This document shows positions 16,391 to 24,831 of a DNA stretch of 45,768 nucleotides, in pieces. The position numbers and the translations under genes are program-made. This DNA comes from Treponema sp. (lineage in GTDB: Bacteria; Spirochaetota; Spirochaetia; Treponematales; Breznakiellaceae), in assembly GCA_031267685.1 (NCBI GenBank), contig JAIRYV010000034.1, forward strand, positions 1 through 45,768, given 5' to 3'. The notes under the pieces were generated by a model. It did no database searches. It worked only from the letters and a program-made list of their open reading frames with translations, and was not told the DNA's origin. Position 1 is the stretch's first letter; each line of letters starts with the position of its first letter.

Positions 16391-16642
16391 ATTCCCACAA
16401 GGTTTGTGGGGATTCCCACAAAGTTCGCGGGAGTTCCCGCAAGATTCGCGGGGATTCCCACAAAGTTCGCGGGAACTCCCACAAGGTTCGCGGGAGTTCC
16501 CACAGAGTTCGCGGGAGTTCCCACAAGATTCGCGGGGATTCCCACAAAGTTCACGGGGATTCCCACAAAGTTCGTGGGAGTTCCCACAATGTTCGCGGGG
16601 ATTCCCGCAAAGTTCGTGGGAACTCCCACAAGGTTCGCTGAA
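16391..16642. repeat. Tandem array C: 12 dyad units of 21 bp
   Basis: Twelve contiguous 21-bp units, consensus RTTCCCACAAAGTTCGCGGGR. Each holds inverted arms CCCAC/GTGGG or CCCGC/GCGGG, or the mixed form, around a 6-7 base centre. In the frame of the downstream coiled-coil ORF each unit reads SHKVRGD-like heptads. The 21-bp phase continues without slippage through 16643-16726 into that ORF. Confidence 0.92.
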
Positions 16643-16716
16643 ACTATTACAAGGATTCACCTATGTCTCACAAAATAGGTAAAATGTCCCATAAACTAAT
16701 GGAGGTTTGTTAGAAA

Positions 16717-17142
16717 ATGCAAAATGCGTCCCAAAAACTAAACGAAGTATCTCAAAAACTCTTTGTGATATCCACAAAACTGGACGACATAACTCAAAAA
16801 CTACTTGCGATGTACCAAGGATTTGGTTTGGCTCCCCCCGAAATGGAATATATGGCTCACAGAATAGTTTATATGTCCCTAAAACTGTCTTATATCTCAA
16901 AAAAAATGGTTAATTTGTACCAGAAACTAGACCAGGTAACCCCCGAAATGGAGGACATACTCCAAAAAACAGACGATATATCACTTGGAATGAATCTGGT
17001 ATTGCAAAAAATGGAAGAGGTAACCCCCGAAATGAATGAGGTATCTTACGAAATGGATGGGACAGCTCGCGAAATTAATGAGATGTACCAAGAACTCGGT
17101 AGCATATATTACCAACTATTCCAACTTACCTATTACTATTGA
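16717..17142 (+). CDS. Heptad-repeat coiled-coil protein (141 aa)
   Basis: Almost the whole protein is a run of seven-residue units of the form SQKL-x-x-[IVM], with hydrophobic residues at spacing 3 and 4, so a long coiled coil is expected. PPEM/TPEM units may kink it. No signal peptide or known domain. GGAGG at 16700-16704 supports the ATG at 16717. The same frame extends upstream from an ATG at 16663 through more heptads (SHKIGKM, SHKLMEV) but is cut by TAG at 16711-16713, and beyond by TGA at 16639-16641. This is therefore either a shortened gene or the intact end of a longer broken one. DNA is built of diverged 21-bp units. Confidence 0.6.
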   Translation: MQNASQKLNEVSQKLFVISTKLDDITQKLLAMYQGFGLAPPEMEYMAHRIVYMSLKLSYISKKMVNLYQKLDQVTPEMEDILQKTDDISLGMNLVLQKMEEVTPEMNEVSYEMDGTAREINEMYQELGSIYYQLFQLTYYY

Positions 17143-17211
17143 GCAATGGGTATATAAAACAAAAGAGCGCAGCATGACACATGACGATTTGATGAAAGGA
17201 GAATGGTTATC

Positions 17212-17965
17212 ATGCAGGAAAAAACAGTATAAGCCTTTACAGGGGTTCTTGCCTTGAAGAATGTGAACTTCATGCTTCGTAACGGGGAGATGTATGCCCT
17301 GATGGGCGAACATGACGCCGGTAAGTCAACATTCACGATGGGTAAAGAACTGGGCAGACTTTCTAAGATAAGCAGCAAGGAGGTTGGAACAGTAGGTTTT
17401 GAAAGAAAACGTGTATACGAAGTGGACAGACGTTCAAGCGCCGCTGAGGTTAAGGCTTTTAACTTTCAAGTTGGAAAAGATGAAGTCAGCCTTATTCTTA
17501 TGAGGGACCGTCATAGTGAAAGTACATGCTCAAAGCGCGATCATAAAGGCTAGAGCCTTGATAACATCAAGGCTTATTATCCTGTTTTTTGGTGTATTTT
17601 TAATCTTCTTGTTGAGCTTGGTTACACATCTCGCCTGCTTTCGCATTACCACTACAGTAAACAACGCTGGGAATATGGTTTTGTCCAGTAACTTTATCAA
17701 TATTCTTGACAATAGTTGTGTTTGGCGGCAGTTTTACACGACCTCAGCATTGTTTAAGCCTGTTTAATGAGTATGCAGCGCTTATTATTCGTTCTTATGG
17801 TTTGAGTATTGCTATGGCTAGCGGTGGTATGGCTATTTCAGCGGGGGGTATACCTACTTTTGTTTGCATGAGCTGTATGGTTTGTAGTGATGATAAGTGC
17901 TTTGGTATGTTAGATTCATTATTATTGGCGCTTATTGGCAGGACAGTGCTTATTCAGGAGTCGTG
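17212..17965 (+). pseudogene. Debris of a sugar ABC transporter operon (ATPase and permease pieces)
   Basis: AAGGAG precedes ATG 17212, which opens MQEKTV then TAA at 17230. The frame continues with FTGVLALKNVNFMLRNGEM and ALMGEHDAGKSTF, the Walker A region of an RbsA/MglA-type ATPase with N-G of NGAGKST changed. Everything after residue 40 is unlike an ATPase. A GTG at 17516 starts a permease-like N-terminus (ARALITSRLIILFFGVFLIF) that ends early. A third frame around 17800 gives YGLSIAMASGGMAISAGGI, the conserved segment of RbsC-type permeases. Order and content fit a ribose/galactose-type importer eroded by deletions and stops. Confidence 0.75.
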
Positions 17966-18157
17966 ATGGCAGCGCATTACCCCTGGCGTGATGCGCTGCT
18001 TCTTCATTGTTCTGCAAAGCGTGATACTATCCTGCCAAAACTAGTGCGGTATTTCAGCGGGTTGGAGGAACTCGCATTAGTTGTTTTTGCGTCTTCCTCT
18101 TTTCATACTGATGTGGTATAATTTTTCTCTATATTAGCTATACAAGGAGAGATACTG

Positions 18158-18805
18158 ATGAAACTAGAATCTGTAAAAGACGCTTTGTTCCGTGAGTATG
18201 GACAGATCGTGGAGGGTTATAATTTTACTGAGTTGTTACAGACCCTCAAACAAACAACGACGCGGCCTTTGAACAAGGTGATCTATGTGCCGAGTGATGC
18301 GCAGCTTGAGGGCTTGTCTATTTATGGCGCGCTGCAAAACAACTACTATGGCGGTATGCCCATACAGATCGGCTACTGTAATGGGCATGGTACGAAGCTC
18401 AATGCGCTTGAGTACCACCGCGACTCAGAGATTAACATCGCGTATGATGATGTGATTCTACTTTTGGCGAAACAGTCTGAGATAAACACAATGGACTGGA
18501 GCATTGACGCGGATCGAGTGCGCGCCTTTTTTCTGCCTGCGGGCATGGCAGTGGAGCTTTACGCTTCTACGCTGCATTATGCGCCTTCGTCTGCTGATGA
18601 AACTGGTTTTCAGGTGATTATCGTGTTACCCAAGGGGACGAACTTGGCAAAGCCTACTATTACGGCAAAGAACGGTGAAGACCGGCTGCTGACTGCAGCG
18701 AACAAGTGGCTTATTGCCCATGCTGAAGCTAAAGCTGAAATAGCTGGTGGCGCTTATGTTGGTATTAGGGGGAGCAATCCTGACGCACGCAGTGTTTGGA
18801 AGTAA
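18158..18805 (+). CDS. DUF4867 family protein
   Basis: Shows the core of DUF4867: KLNALEYHRDSEINIAYDDVILLL near residues 85-110, FFLPAGMAVELYASTLHYAP near 127-147, and VIIVLPKGTN. The fold is cupin-like and members usually sit with sugar catabolism genes. Here the neighbour is the wreck of a sugar ABC transporter, which fits. 215 aa is normal. ACAAGGAG lies 8 bases before the ATG, and TATAAT at 18117-18122 suggests its own promoter. It ends against a bidirectional hairpin facing a convergent gene. Confidence 0.8.
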   Translation: MKLESVKDALFREYGQIVEGYNFTELLQTLKQTTTRPLNKVIYVPSDAQLEGLSIYGALQNNYYGGMPIQIGYCNGHGTKLNALEYHRDSEINIAYDDVILLLAKQSEINTMDWSIDADRVRAFFLPAGMAVELYASTLHYAPSSADETGFQVIIVLPKGTNLAKPTITAKNGEDRLLTAANKWLIAHAEAKAEIAGGAYVGIRGSNPDARSVWK

Positions 18806-18819
18806 GCTGCAGCGTGAGT

Positions 18820-18850
18820 CCATGCTGAAAGCGCACTGCTTCCAGCATGG
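18820..18850. terminator. Hairpin between convergent genes
   Basis: CCATGCTG (18820-18827) pairs with CAGCATGG (18843-18850), extended by GAG/CTC around a bulge. There is no strong T-run on either side, but it is centred between the convergent stops at 18805 and 18856. Confidence 0.55.
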
Positions 18851-18855
18851 CTCGT

Positions 18856-19740
18856 TTATGCGTGCATAAGGGCTTGGGCTTTTTGGTGCATGAGTTCTAA
18901 CTGGTTCATAACCGCGTCCACTGCTGCCTGTTTTTTGTCCTCGATTTTTTCATTAGCGCGGGCGGCGTTTCTGAATTCAGCGCAGGAAAGCACGGGTCCT
19001 GCGGTGAAATGCACTTGCCCCTTGCTTACATAGTCATCCATCATGTCTTCGTTCGAGTCTGCGTTTTCGCGCCGCACGTGTAACAGTTCGCCGTTGATAG
19101 CGACCAGACACATGTAGTCAAAGGACTTGATATAGGAATCGATCTCGCGCACTCCGCGTTTAGTGCTGGGGTTCCAAGGCCGGTATCGCGTTCCAGAGGG
19201 GAAGACCAGCACGAGTTTACCTTTTTTCTTAATGTCAATCAAGGATTTCATAGCGGCATGGTTAATGGCGTTGATGCGGATAAGCTCGTCGTGGTCTTTT
19301 TCGCTGTCCAAGCCCTGCAAAGAGCGGCTGGGGTAGATCACGAGCCGCGTGTATGCACCGGTGAAGGCGGCTACTGTGGGGCTGGATTCGTTGAGTTTGA
19401 CTCCTGCGATGGCCACAAGTGCGGCAGCTACCTCCTTGCCGCGCTCGGAATGTCTTCGCAAAAGGTAGGAAAACAACGGTAAGTCGAGGTTACTGTAATG
19501 CTCAAGCAGGAGGAGGCACGCCTTGTCTTCCCGCGCTTTATTGAGCAAGGCGGAAAGGTGATCCATGCCCATAATGCCGGAGTCTGGGAGGATAAGCGAA
19601 TCAATGATATGGTCAATGTAGGGGAGCGTTTCTTCCTGTCCTTGTTGGTAGACATTGTGTTCGTCGACCACTGTAGAAGATTTTGATAGTGTCACGACCT
19701 TTTTAATAGTATCCTGAAAAGCGGAACTTAACGTTTCCAT
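18856..19740 (-). CDS. PlsC-like glycerolipid acyltransferase
   Basis: Acyl transfer to glycerol-3-phosphate or lysophospholipid. It has the H(x4)D catalytic motif in LLLLEHYSNLDLPLFSYLL near residues 77-95 and the phosphate-binding FPSGTRYRP near residues 177-185. Length 294 aa; the wide gap between the motifs (about 95 residues) is more like the plant-type soluble GPAT than short PlsC. No transmembrane segment is clear, so it is probably peripheral to the inner membrane. Last gene of a minus-strand run after pepT and a small lipoprotein. AAGGA lies upstream of the ATG. Confidence 0.82.
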   Translation of the reverse strand: METLSSAFQDTIKKVVTLSKSSTVVDEHNVYQQGQEETLPYIDHIIDSLILPDSGIMGMDHLSALLNKAREDKACLLLLEHYSNLDLPLFSYLLRRHSERGKEVAAALVAIAGVKLNESSPTVAAFTGAYTRLVIYPSRSLQGLDSEKDHDELIRINAINHAAMKSLIDIKKKGKLVLVFPSGTRYRPWNPSTKRGVREIDSYIKSFDYMCLVAINGELLHVRRENADSNEDMMDDYVSKGQVHFTAGPVLSCAEFRNAARANEKIEDKKQAAVDAVMNQLELMHQKAQALMHA

Positions 19741-19750
19741 AGAGCAATCC

Positions 19751-19993
19751 TTACCTGTTTATATTTTTTAGTAGATCATCGGCAGCGTTGCTTGCGCCTT
19801 CCAGCGCGTCAGACGCGCCTTGTTGTAGGTCTTTTACCGCGTCAGAGGTATTGCGCTGTATATCTTGAACTGCTTGAGAAGCTGTTTCTTTGAGTTCATC
19901 AAGTTTTTTTGCAGTTGGGTTTTTATCTTGGCAGCTGGCTAGAACAAAAGCCGCGAAGCCACACACTGCGATTGCTTGTGTTATTCGCTTCAT
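19751..19993 (-). CDS. Small lipoprotein (80 aa)
   Basis: Signal peptide MKRITQAIAVCGFAAFVLASC with lipobox LASC gives a mature protein of about 60 residues rich in Asp, Lys, Ala and Gln (LKETASQAVQDIQRNTSDAV). It is predicted as one amphipathic helix with an 11-residue rhythm, like entericidin or Lpp-type lipoproteins. Its ATG overlaps the pepT stop codon as ATGA, so translation is probably coupled to pepT; the overlapping pepT end supplies a G-rich ribosome site. Confidence 0.8.
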   Translation of the reverse strand: MKRITQAIAVCGFAAFVLASCQDKNPTAKKLDELKETASQAVQDIQRNTSDAVKDLQQGASDALEGASNAADDLLKNINR

Positions 19994-21231
19994 CTTTTCC
20001 CCCATAGTTTAACAAGCTCTATAACGACCTTACAAGCTGCTATCATGTCAGGAACCGATGCCCACTCCAGGCGACTATGCGCGTTACGTCCGCCGGTGAA
20101 GATGTTTGGCGTGGGTATGCCGAGCTGAGTGAGCTTTGATCCATCAGTGCCGCCCCGAATTGGGTGCTGGAGGCACGGAATGTTCAGGTTAAGGAGCGCT
20201 TCTTTGAGTATGTTCATGGTTTCGGGCTTTTCGTCTAGTTTTTCCTTCATATTAAGGTACTGAGGCGTGATGCTCACCGTAACCTTTCCGCCGGGGAACT
20301 GGGCTTCTACAGCCTTAGCGAAGGTTTCCAGCGCTGCGATCCGGCGTTCAGCGCCAGTGCGTTCAAAGTCGCGGATATACACTTGAAGCGAGGCGGTTTC
20401 CATGTTGGCGCTGATGTTCATAGGGCAGTAATAGCCATAATAGCCATCGGTAGCTTCTGGGCTTTCCGCGCGGGGGAGCATCAATGCGAAGGTTGAGGCC
20501 ATAATCGTTGGGTTAAGCATACGCCCACGTGCTGTGCCTAAGTGTATAGCTTTGCCAACGAACTCGATATGTGCTTCATACGCATTGAAACATTCGGAGT
20601 CAACCATACCAAGGGGGCCGCCGTCCAGCGTGTAACAGGCGGCTGATTTCACCTGATCCACGGGGAAACCAACAAGTCCAGCGCCGACTTCCTCATCAGG
20701 GGTGAAGAATAGCTCGATTGGCCCATGCGCGATCTCAGGGTGGTGAAGCAGGTATTCTGCTGCGCCCATGATCTCGGCAATACCGGCTTTGTCATCTGCG
20801 CCTAGGAGCGTGGTTCCGTCGGTATGGATGATAGCTTTGCCCTTGTGGGCAGCGAGATCGGGATCCAGCGCTGGGTCCAGTGCTATGCCCTGTGCCAGGT
20901 CTATACGCTTGCCGTTATATGCGTGAACGAGTTGGGGTTTCACGTTTTTGCCTGACACATCGTCTGCTGTATCAAGGTGTGCCATGAAACCGACGCATGG
21001 GCGCGTCTCTTGTCCTGTGGTGGCTGCGATACGGGCAATCACATAACAATGGTTGGTCAGTTCAACATTGTTGATGCCTAGGTCTTGCAGCTCTTTGACC
21101 AGAGCCTTAGCGAGGTCCCATTGGCCGGCTGTTGACGGCGTTTCGTTTTTGTGAGGGGCGCTTGTGGTCCAATACTGGACGTAGTTCAAGAACCGGTTTA
21201 CCACTAAACCGGCGAATTCATCGTTATTCAT
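19990..21231 (-). CDS. pepT: Peptidase T (tripeptide aminopeptidase)
   Basis: M20-family di-zinc aminopeptidase releasing the N-terminal residue of tripeptides in the cytoplasm. Visible motifs are AHLDTADD (zinc His and Asp), GADDKAGIAEI (bridging Asp), FTPDEEVGAG (catalytic Glu and zinc Glu), YTLDGGPLG, and FTGGRNAHSRLEW (last zinc His). About 413 aa from the ATG at 21231 (MNNDEF), the usual place for PepT. The longer frame from a GTG at 21288 adds an untypical extension. Upstream of ychF and coupled to the small lipoprotein downstream. Confidence 0.95.
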   Translation of the reverse strand: MNNDEFAGLVVNRFLNYVQYWTTSAPHKNETPSTAGQWDLAKALVKELQDLGINNVELTNHCYVIARIAATTGQETRPCVGFMAHLDTADDVSGKNVKPQLVHAYNGKRIDLAQGIALDPALDPDLAAHKGKAIIHTDGTTLLGADDKAGIAEIMGAAEYLLHHPEIAHGPIELFFTPDEEVGAGLVGFPVDQVKSAACYTLDGGPLGMVDSECFNAYEAHIEFVGKAIHLGTARGRMLNPTIMASTFALMLPRAESPEATDGYYGYYCPMNISANMETASLQVYIRDFERTGAERRIAALETFAKAVEAQFPGGKVTVSITPQYLNMKEKLDEKPETMNILKEALLNLNIPCLQHPIRGGTDGSKLTQLGIPTPNIFTGGRNAHSRLEWASVPDMIAACKVVIELVKLWGKR

Positions 21232-21295
21232 AGGTGTAGTATGCAGGATAAATGGCGGCGCGTAAAGGGAGTGTTGATACTCAAACACGTAGACT

Positions 21296-21318
21296 CAGCA
21301 CGGAGCAGCGCCGTGCTG
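21296..21318. terminator. Hairpin after ychF
   Basis: Perfect 8-bp stem CAGCACGG/CCGTGCTG with a 7-base loop between the ychF stop and the pepT start. The T-run (TTTTGG) is on the plus-strand side, so as a minus-strand terminator it is weak. Confidence 0.5.
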
Positions 21319-21325
21319 TTTTGGT

Positions 21326-22453
21326 TCAGACGTTGAATTTGAAGAACATCACATCGCTGTCGCGTACCACATACTCTTTGCCTTCGAGTCGGTATTTACC
21401 TGCCTCTTTGATCTTTGCTTCACTGCCATACAGTAACAAGTCTTCGTAGGAATAGACTTCGGCTTTGATAAAGCCCTTTTCAAAATCCGTGTGTATAACG
21501 CCAGCGGCCTTGGGTGCGGTGTCTCCTGCGTGGATTGTCCATGCACGGCACTCATCTGCCCCAGCAGTGAAGAAGGTTGACAGTCCCAAAAGGCGGTATG
21601 CTGCGTGAATGAGTGCGGAAAGGCCCGATTGCTTCAAGCCAAGTTCTTCAAGAAACGCCTGTTTTTCAGCTGGGTCTTCGATGCTGGCAAGTTCAGCCTC
21701 ATATTTGCCGCAGATCGCCACTGCTTCTGCGCCTTCGTTCTTTGCTCGTGTCAGCACTTTTTCTATATGCGTGCCAGCAAGCGCGCCTTTGAGATAGGAA
21801 TGCATACCTGCTTCATTGACATTGCACACATACAACTGTGGTTTCATGGTGATGAAATGGCAATCGTACACAGCTCCCTTTTCGTCATCGCTCAGTGAGA
21901 TCGAGCGGGCGGGTAGTCCGTTTTCTAGTGCTGGTTCAATCTTATCCAGCGCGGTCATTGCCAGCATGGTGTCTTTTTGTTCAGCCTTTGCCTGCCCTTT
22001 GAGAGTGCGTGCAGCCCGGTCCCGCCGTTTTGTCAGGGTGTCTAGGTCAGCCAGTGCCAGCTCTATGGCGATGGTTTCCATATCTGATTCAGGGTCGATC
22101 TTGTTATTGACATGAACGATGTCAGGATCATCAAAGCAGCGCACTACGTGTGCAATGACTCCGACTTCCCGAACATGCGAGAGGAACTGATTACCCAGTC
22201 CCTCGCCTTTTGACGCGCCCTTGACCAGTCCTGCAATATCGACGAACTCCACTGTTGCGGGAACAACTCGTTGCGGTTTGAAGATTTCGGCCAGCTTTGC
22301 CAGCCGTATGTCTGGCACGCTGACAATGCCTACATTTGGGTTAATCGTGCAGAAGGGGTAATTTGCCGCCTCTGCAGGCGCGTTACTGAGCGCCGAAAAA
22401 ATGGTTGACTTGCCTACATTTGGAAGCCCTACTATGCCACAGTTAATAGCCAT
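21326..22453 (-). CDS. ychF: YchF/OLA1-type ribosome-associated ATPase/GTPase
   Basis: Obg-superfamily nucleotide hydrolase that binds ribosomes and prefers ATP. The P-loop is GLPNVGKST at residues 8-16; switch II reads [21 protein letters not shown]; a helical insertion follows; the C-terminal TGS domain covers about 290-375 ([20 protein letters not shown] and ending [11 protein letters not shown]). 375 aa, close to the usual 363. Standard start at 22453. Housekeeping gene. Confidence 0.97.
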   Translation of the reverse strand: MAINCGIVGLPNVGKSTIFSALSNAPAEAANYPFCTINPNVGIVSVPDIRLAKLAEIFKPQRVVPATVEFVDIAGLVKGASKGEGLGNQFLSHVREVGVIAHVVRCFDDPDIVHVNNKIDPESDMETIAIELALADLDTLTKRRDRAARTLKGQAKAEQKDTMLAMTALDKIEPALENGLPARSISLSDDEKGAVYDCHFITMKPQLYVCNVNEAGMHSYLKGALAGTHIEKVLTRAKNEGAEAVAICGKYEAELASIEDPAEKQAFLEELGLKQSGLSALIHAAYRLLGLSTFFTAGADECRAWTIHAGDTAPKAAGVIHTDFEKGFIKAEVYSYEDLLLYGSEAKIKEAGKYRLEGKEYVVRDSDVMFFKFNV

Positions 22454-22512
22454 TACATCCTACCTTTTTACACTGAGTTACTCATGTTACACCCATTTAT
22501 CTATAGAATAGA

Positions 22513-22604
22513 AGAGTCCGTGAATGGTACGAATGGCCGCACATAGCTATCAAAACGAGTGGCGGTCATTCGCGTTGCAATGCAGTTGTACCATTCACGG
22601 CTCT
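22513..22604. repeat. 92-bp nested inverted repeat between ychF and rsgA
   Basis: The outer arms CCGTGAATGGTAC and GTACCATTCACGG pair perfectly, extended by AGAG/CTCT around one bulge. Inside, GAATGGCCGC faces GCGGTCATTC. On the minus strand it follows the rsgA stop and could terminate it, but the size and nesting exceed a normal terminator, suggesting a miniature mobile or REP-like element. Confidence 0.75.
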
Positions 22605-22623
22605 TTATACGTCTGGTCTGCGC

Positions 22624-23751
22624 CTAAGATTTGGACAATTCCTTGTTGTCGCGCTCATCATCTGCTTGTTGTCCGGCGTGTTTTTTGCGATTAAAGCGGG
22701 TGATTTGCTTTTGCCACTCCTTCTTGTGTTGCAGAAACGCGGACTTACTTTCCACAAAGGCGCTTTCCTTTTTGTGTGTAAGGTAATGTTTCCATTGCTC
22801 TTCCGACAGGGAGCCGTTATCAAGCGCAGCTTTCACCGCACAGCCCGGCTCACTTTTGTGTGTGCAGTCTGAGAATCGGCATTGTAAGGCCAGCTCTTCA
22901 ATGTTGCTGAAGAGCGCATTGACCCCTTGGTCTGCGTCCCAAAGCCCCAGTTCCCGCATACCGGGTGTGTCGATGACGAGTGCGCCGCCCGGCAGCCGTA
23001 CCATCTGCCGGTGGCTTGTGGTGTGGCGTCCCTTGCTATCCTCTTCGCGGATCGCCTTTACCTCCATGATCTTCTCCCCGGCAAGTGTGTTGAGAAGGCT
23101 TGACTTACCCACGCCTGACGAACCGAGCAGTACGATGGTTTTTGCTGGTGGCAGGTAGGCTGTGAGCGCGTCCAGTCCCAAGCCTGTAACGCAGCTCACC
23201 GACAGGACTGGAATGTCTGGGGCTATACGCTGTATTGTTTCGACGCGGGACACGCGCTCAAGATCAGCGCAGAGGTCTGCTTTGGTGAGTAAGACCACAG
23301 GCGCCCCGCCGCTCCGCCGCGAAGCCGTGATGTAGCGAGCAATACGGCTTGGATTAAAGTTGAAGTTCAGGGAACAGAGTATGAACACATAGTCAAAATT
23401 CGCGGCAACGACTTGTTCCACGATGTTTTTGACATAGCCTTCCTCGTGGCCTGAGAAATCAGCGCGAGAAAACTTTGAAATGCGGGGCAGCACCTCAGTT
23501 ATGCCCGAAGGCCCATTCGCATTGTATTTGAGCAGGACAAAGTCCCCGACTGCGGGGTAGTCATGCTGGTATTGCGCCTCATACAGGAATGTGCCGGTGA
23601 TAACCGCCGTCACTTCCCCGTACTGGCAAATTGCTTTGTATAAGTCCCGCCGCATCTCGGTGATTCGGGCTGGAATGACGCCATCGCCGATGGCGCTTAC
23701 GCCCGGTACAGATGCACCGGAATATCCGTAGTCAATAAGATTGACGAACAT
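22624..23751 (-). CDS. rsgA: RsgA, small-subunit ribosome biogenesis GTPase
   Basis: Circularly permuted GTPase that checks 30S maturation. N-terminal OB-fold region (about 1-110), then G4 LLTKADL, then G1 LLGSSGVGKSSLL, switch region GRHTTSHRQM, G3 DTPGMRE, and a C-terminal zinc finger CRFSDCTHKSEPGC. The order G4-G1-G3 is diagnostic. GGAGG lies 6 bases before the ATG at 23751, better than the frame start 42 bases upstream. 375 aa with a Lys/Asp-rich tail. A structured leader with a mini-ORF precedes it. Confidence 0.96.
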   Translation of the reverse strand: MFVNLIDYGYSGASVPGVSAIGDGVIPARITEMRRDLYKAICQYGEVTAVITGTFLYEAQYQHDYPAVGDFVLLKYNANGPSGITEVLPRISKFSRADFSGHEEGYVKNIVEQVVAANFDYVFILCSLNFNFNPSRIARYITASRRSGGAPVVLLTKADLCADLERVSRVETIQRIAPDIPVLSVSCVTGLGLDALTAYLPPAKTIVLLGSSGVGKSSLLNTLAGEKIMEVKAIREEDSKGRHTTSHRQMVRLPGGALVIDTPGMRELGLWDADQGVNALFSNIEELALQCRFSDCTHKSEPGCAVKAALDNGSLSEEQWKHYLTHKKESAFVESKSAFLQHKKEWQKQITRFNRKKHAGQQADDERDNKELSKS

Positions 23752-23800
23752 AGTTTTCCTCCAAAATTTACTTTTCCTAAAAAGAAAGAACAAGAAAACC

Positions 23801-23858
23801 GCATATTCGTCCTAGTATGCTGAGATAAAAGAAGAAGGCGCAAAACGCCCGAATATGC
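23801..23858 (-). promoter_or_regulatory. Structured leader upstream of rsgA
   Basis: GCATATTCG and CGAATATGC (9 bp, perfect) enclose a GGCG-ttttg-CGCC hairpin. On the minus strand that hairpin is followed by TTCTTCTTTT, a weak terminator. It follows a 19-codon ORF directly, an arrangement like a leader-peptide attenuator. Confidence 0.45.
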
Positions 23859-23860
23859 AG

Positions 23861-23920
23861 TTAGACTGAAACAACCTCAAACTTTTCTATAACGCTTCTA
23901 TTCATATCATTACCTCTCAT
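23861..23920 (-). CDS. 19-aa leader-type ORF with duplicated start module
   Basis: MRGNDMNRSVIEKFEVVSV. The 15-bp module GGAGGTAATGATATG is followed at once by the near copy AGAGGTAATGATATG in frame, so two Shine-Dalgarno plus ATG modules lie in tandem. Translation signals are stronger than for most genes here. No family known. It is too short to judge by content, and could be a leader peptide for rsgA or a remnant start of a lost gene. Confidence 0.4.
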   Translation of the reverse strand: MRGNDMNRSVIEKFEVVSV

Positions 23921-24091
23921 ATCATTACCTCCTTAACAGTTTTTATTTCTCCCATTTTTTATAGAGTATAGAATGAAAGAGAATCAAAAAGAAGTCAATA
24001 CATAGAACTGCTGTATTGTACAAAGGATGAACTATGAATACCATTAACCTTGTAGATAGGGCGCTCTATAATAGGCACAGGAGGATTAGGT

Positions 24092-24739
24092 ATGTCGGAT
24101 ATGACGATAGAACCGCAGATGGGGCTGACGTTTGAGCAGGTGTGGGCCGCGTTGATGGAGTTGCGGAAAGAACACGCGGAGACTGAGCAGTTTTTGAAAG
24201 AGAACAGTGAGGATTTTGACCGGCGATTGCAGGAAAACGAGCGGCTGTTGAAGGAGAGCAGCGCGGAGTTTGACCGGCGTATGAGAAAGAGCGAACAGGA
24301 CTTCAACCGGAGAATTGGGCATTTGGATAACCGCTTTGGCGAGCTTGCAGAGCATTTAGTCGCGCCGAATATCGTCAAGAAGTTCAATGCCCTGGGCTAC
24401 CATTTTAATGATGTGGCCAAAGAGCGCAAATTCTACCACGAAGACGGTAACTTAGCGGCAGAGTTTGACATTCTGTTGGAGAACCGAGAATCCGCGGCCG
24501 GAGTGGAAGTAAAGTCCAAGCCAACCGAGCGGGACATCGATGAACATATTGAACGCTTGGAGTTCTTGAGGAGACGCAAGGACGAGTTAGGCGATAAACG
24601 GAAGATATGCGGCGCAATAGCGGGTGCGATAATGCCTGAGTCTGTACGGAGGGCCGCGTTACGGGCAGGACTCTATGTGATAGAACAATCAGGCGATACA
24701 GTGCAAATAGAAGAGCCTGACGAAGTGCGCGGGTGGTAA
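24092..24739 (+). CDS. Coiled-coil protein with PD-(D/E)XK-like domain (DUF3782 type)
   Basis: The N-terminal half (about 20-90) is a coiled coil of repeated EDFDRRLQENERLLKE-like segments. The C-terminal half has AEFDILLENRESAAGVEVKSK, a D...ExK nuclease-fold signature, followed by a helical ERDIDEHIERLEFL. This fits the DUF3782 group of nuclease-like proteins, common in Treponema and cyanobacteria; true nuclease activity is unproven. AGGAGG lies 7 bases before the ATG. Single gene, convergent with thrS across a strong hairpin. Confidence 0.75.
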   Translation: MSDMTIEPQMGLTFEQVWAALMELRKEHAETEQFLKENSEDFDRRLQENERLLKESSAEFDRRMRKSEQDFNRRIGHLDNRFGELAEHLVAPNIVKKFNALGYHFNDVAKERKFYHEDGNLAAEFDILLENRESAAGVEVKSKPTERDIDEHIERLEFLRRRKDELGDKRKICGAIAGAIMPESVRRAALRAGLYVIEQSGDTVQIEEPDEVRGW

Positions 24740-24789
24740 GCCCCTGTTATCAAATCGCCGAGCAAAGCCAGAGCGACGCACTACATTGT

Positions 24790-24827
24790 AACCACGAGCC
24801 ACGCATATTTCAGCGCCGCTCGTGGTT
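24790..24827. terminator. Bidirectional terminator between convergent genes
   Basis: AACCACGAGC (24790-24799) pairs perfectly with GCTCGTGGTT (24818-24827), followed by TTTTG on the plus strand. It separates the plus-strand gene ending at 24739 from thrS ending at 24832. Confidence 0.7.
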
Positions 24828-24831
24828 TTGC

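Noticed and set aside
16152-16682. 176-codon plus-strand ORF over array C reading REFPQSS repeats
   Set aside because: No ribosome site; the frame that matches the downstream heptad gene is a different one.
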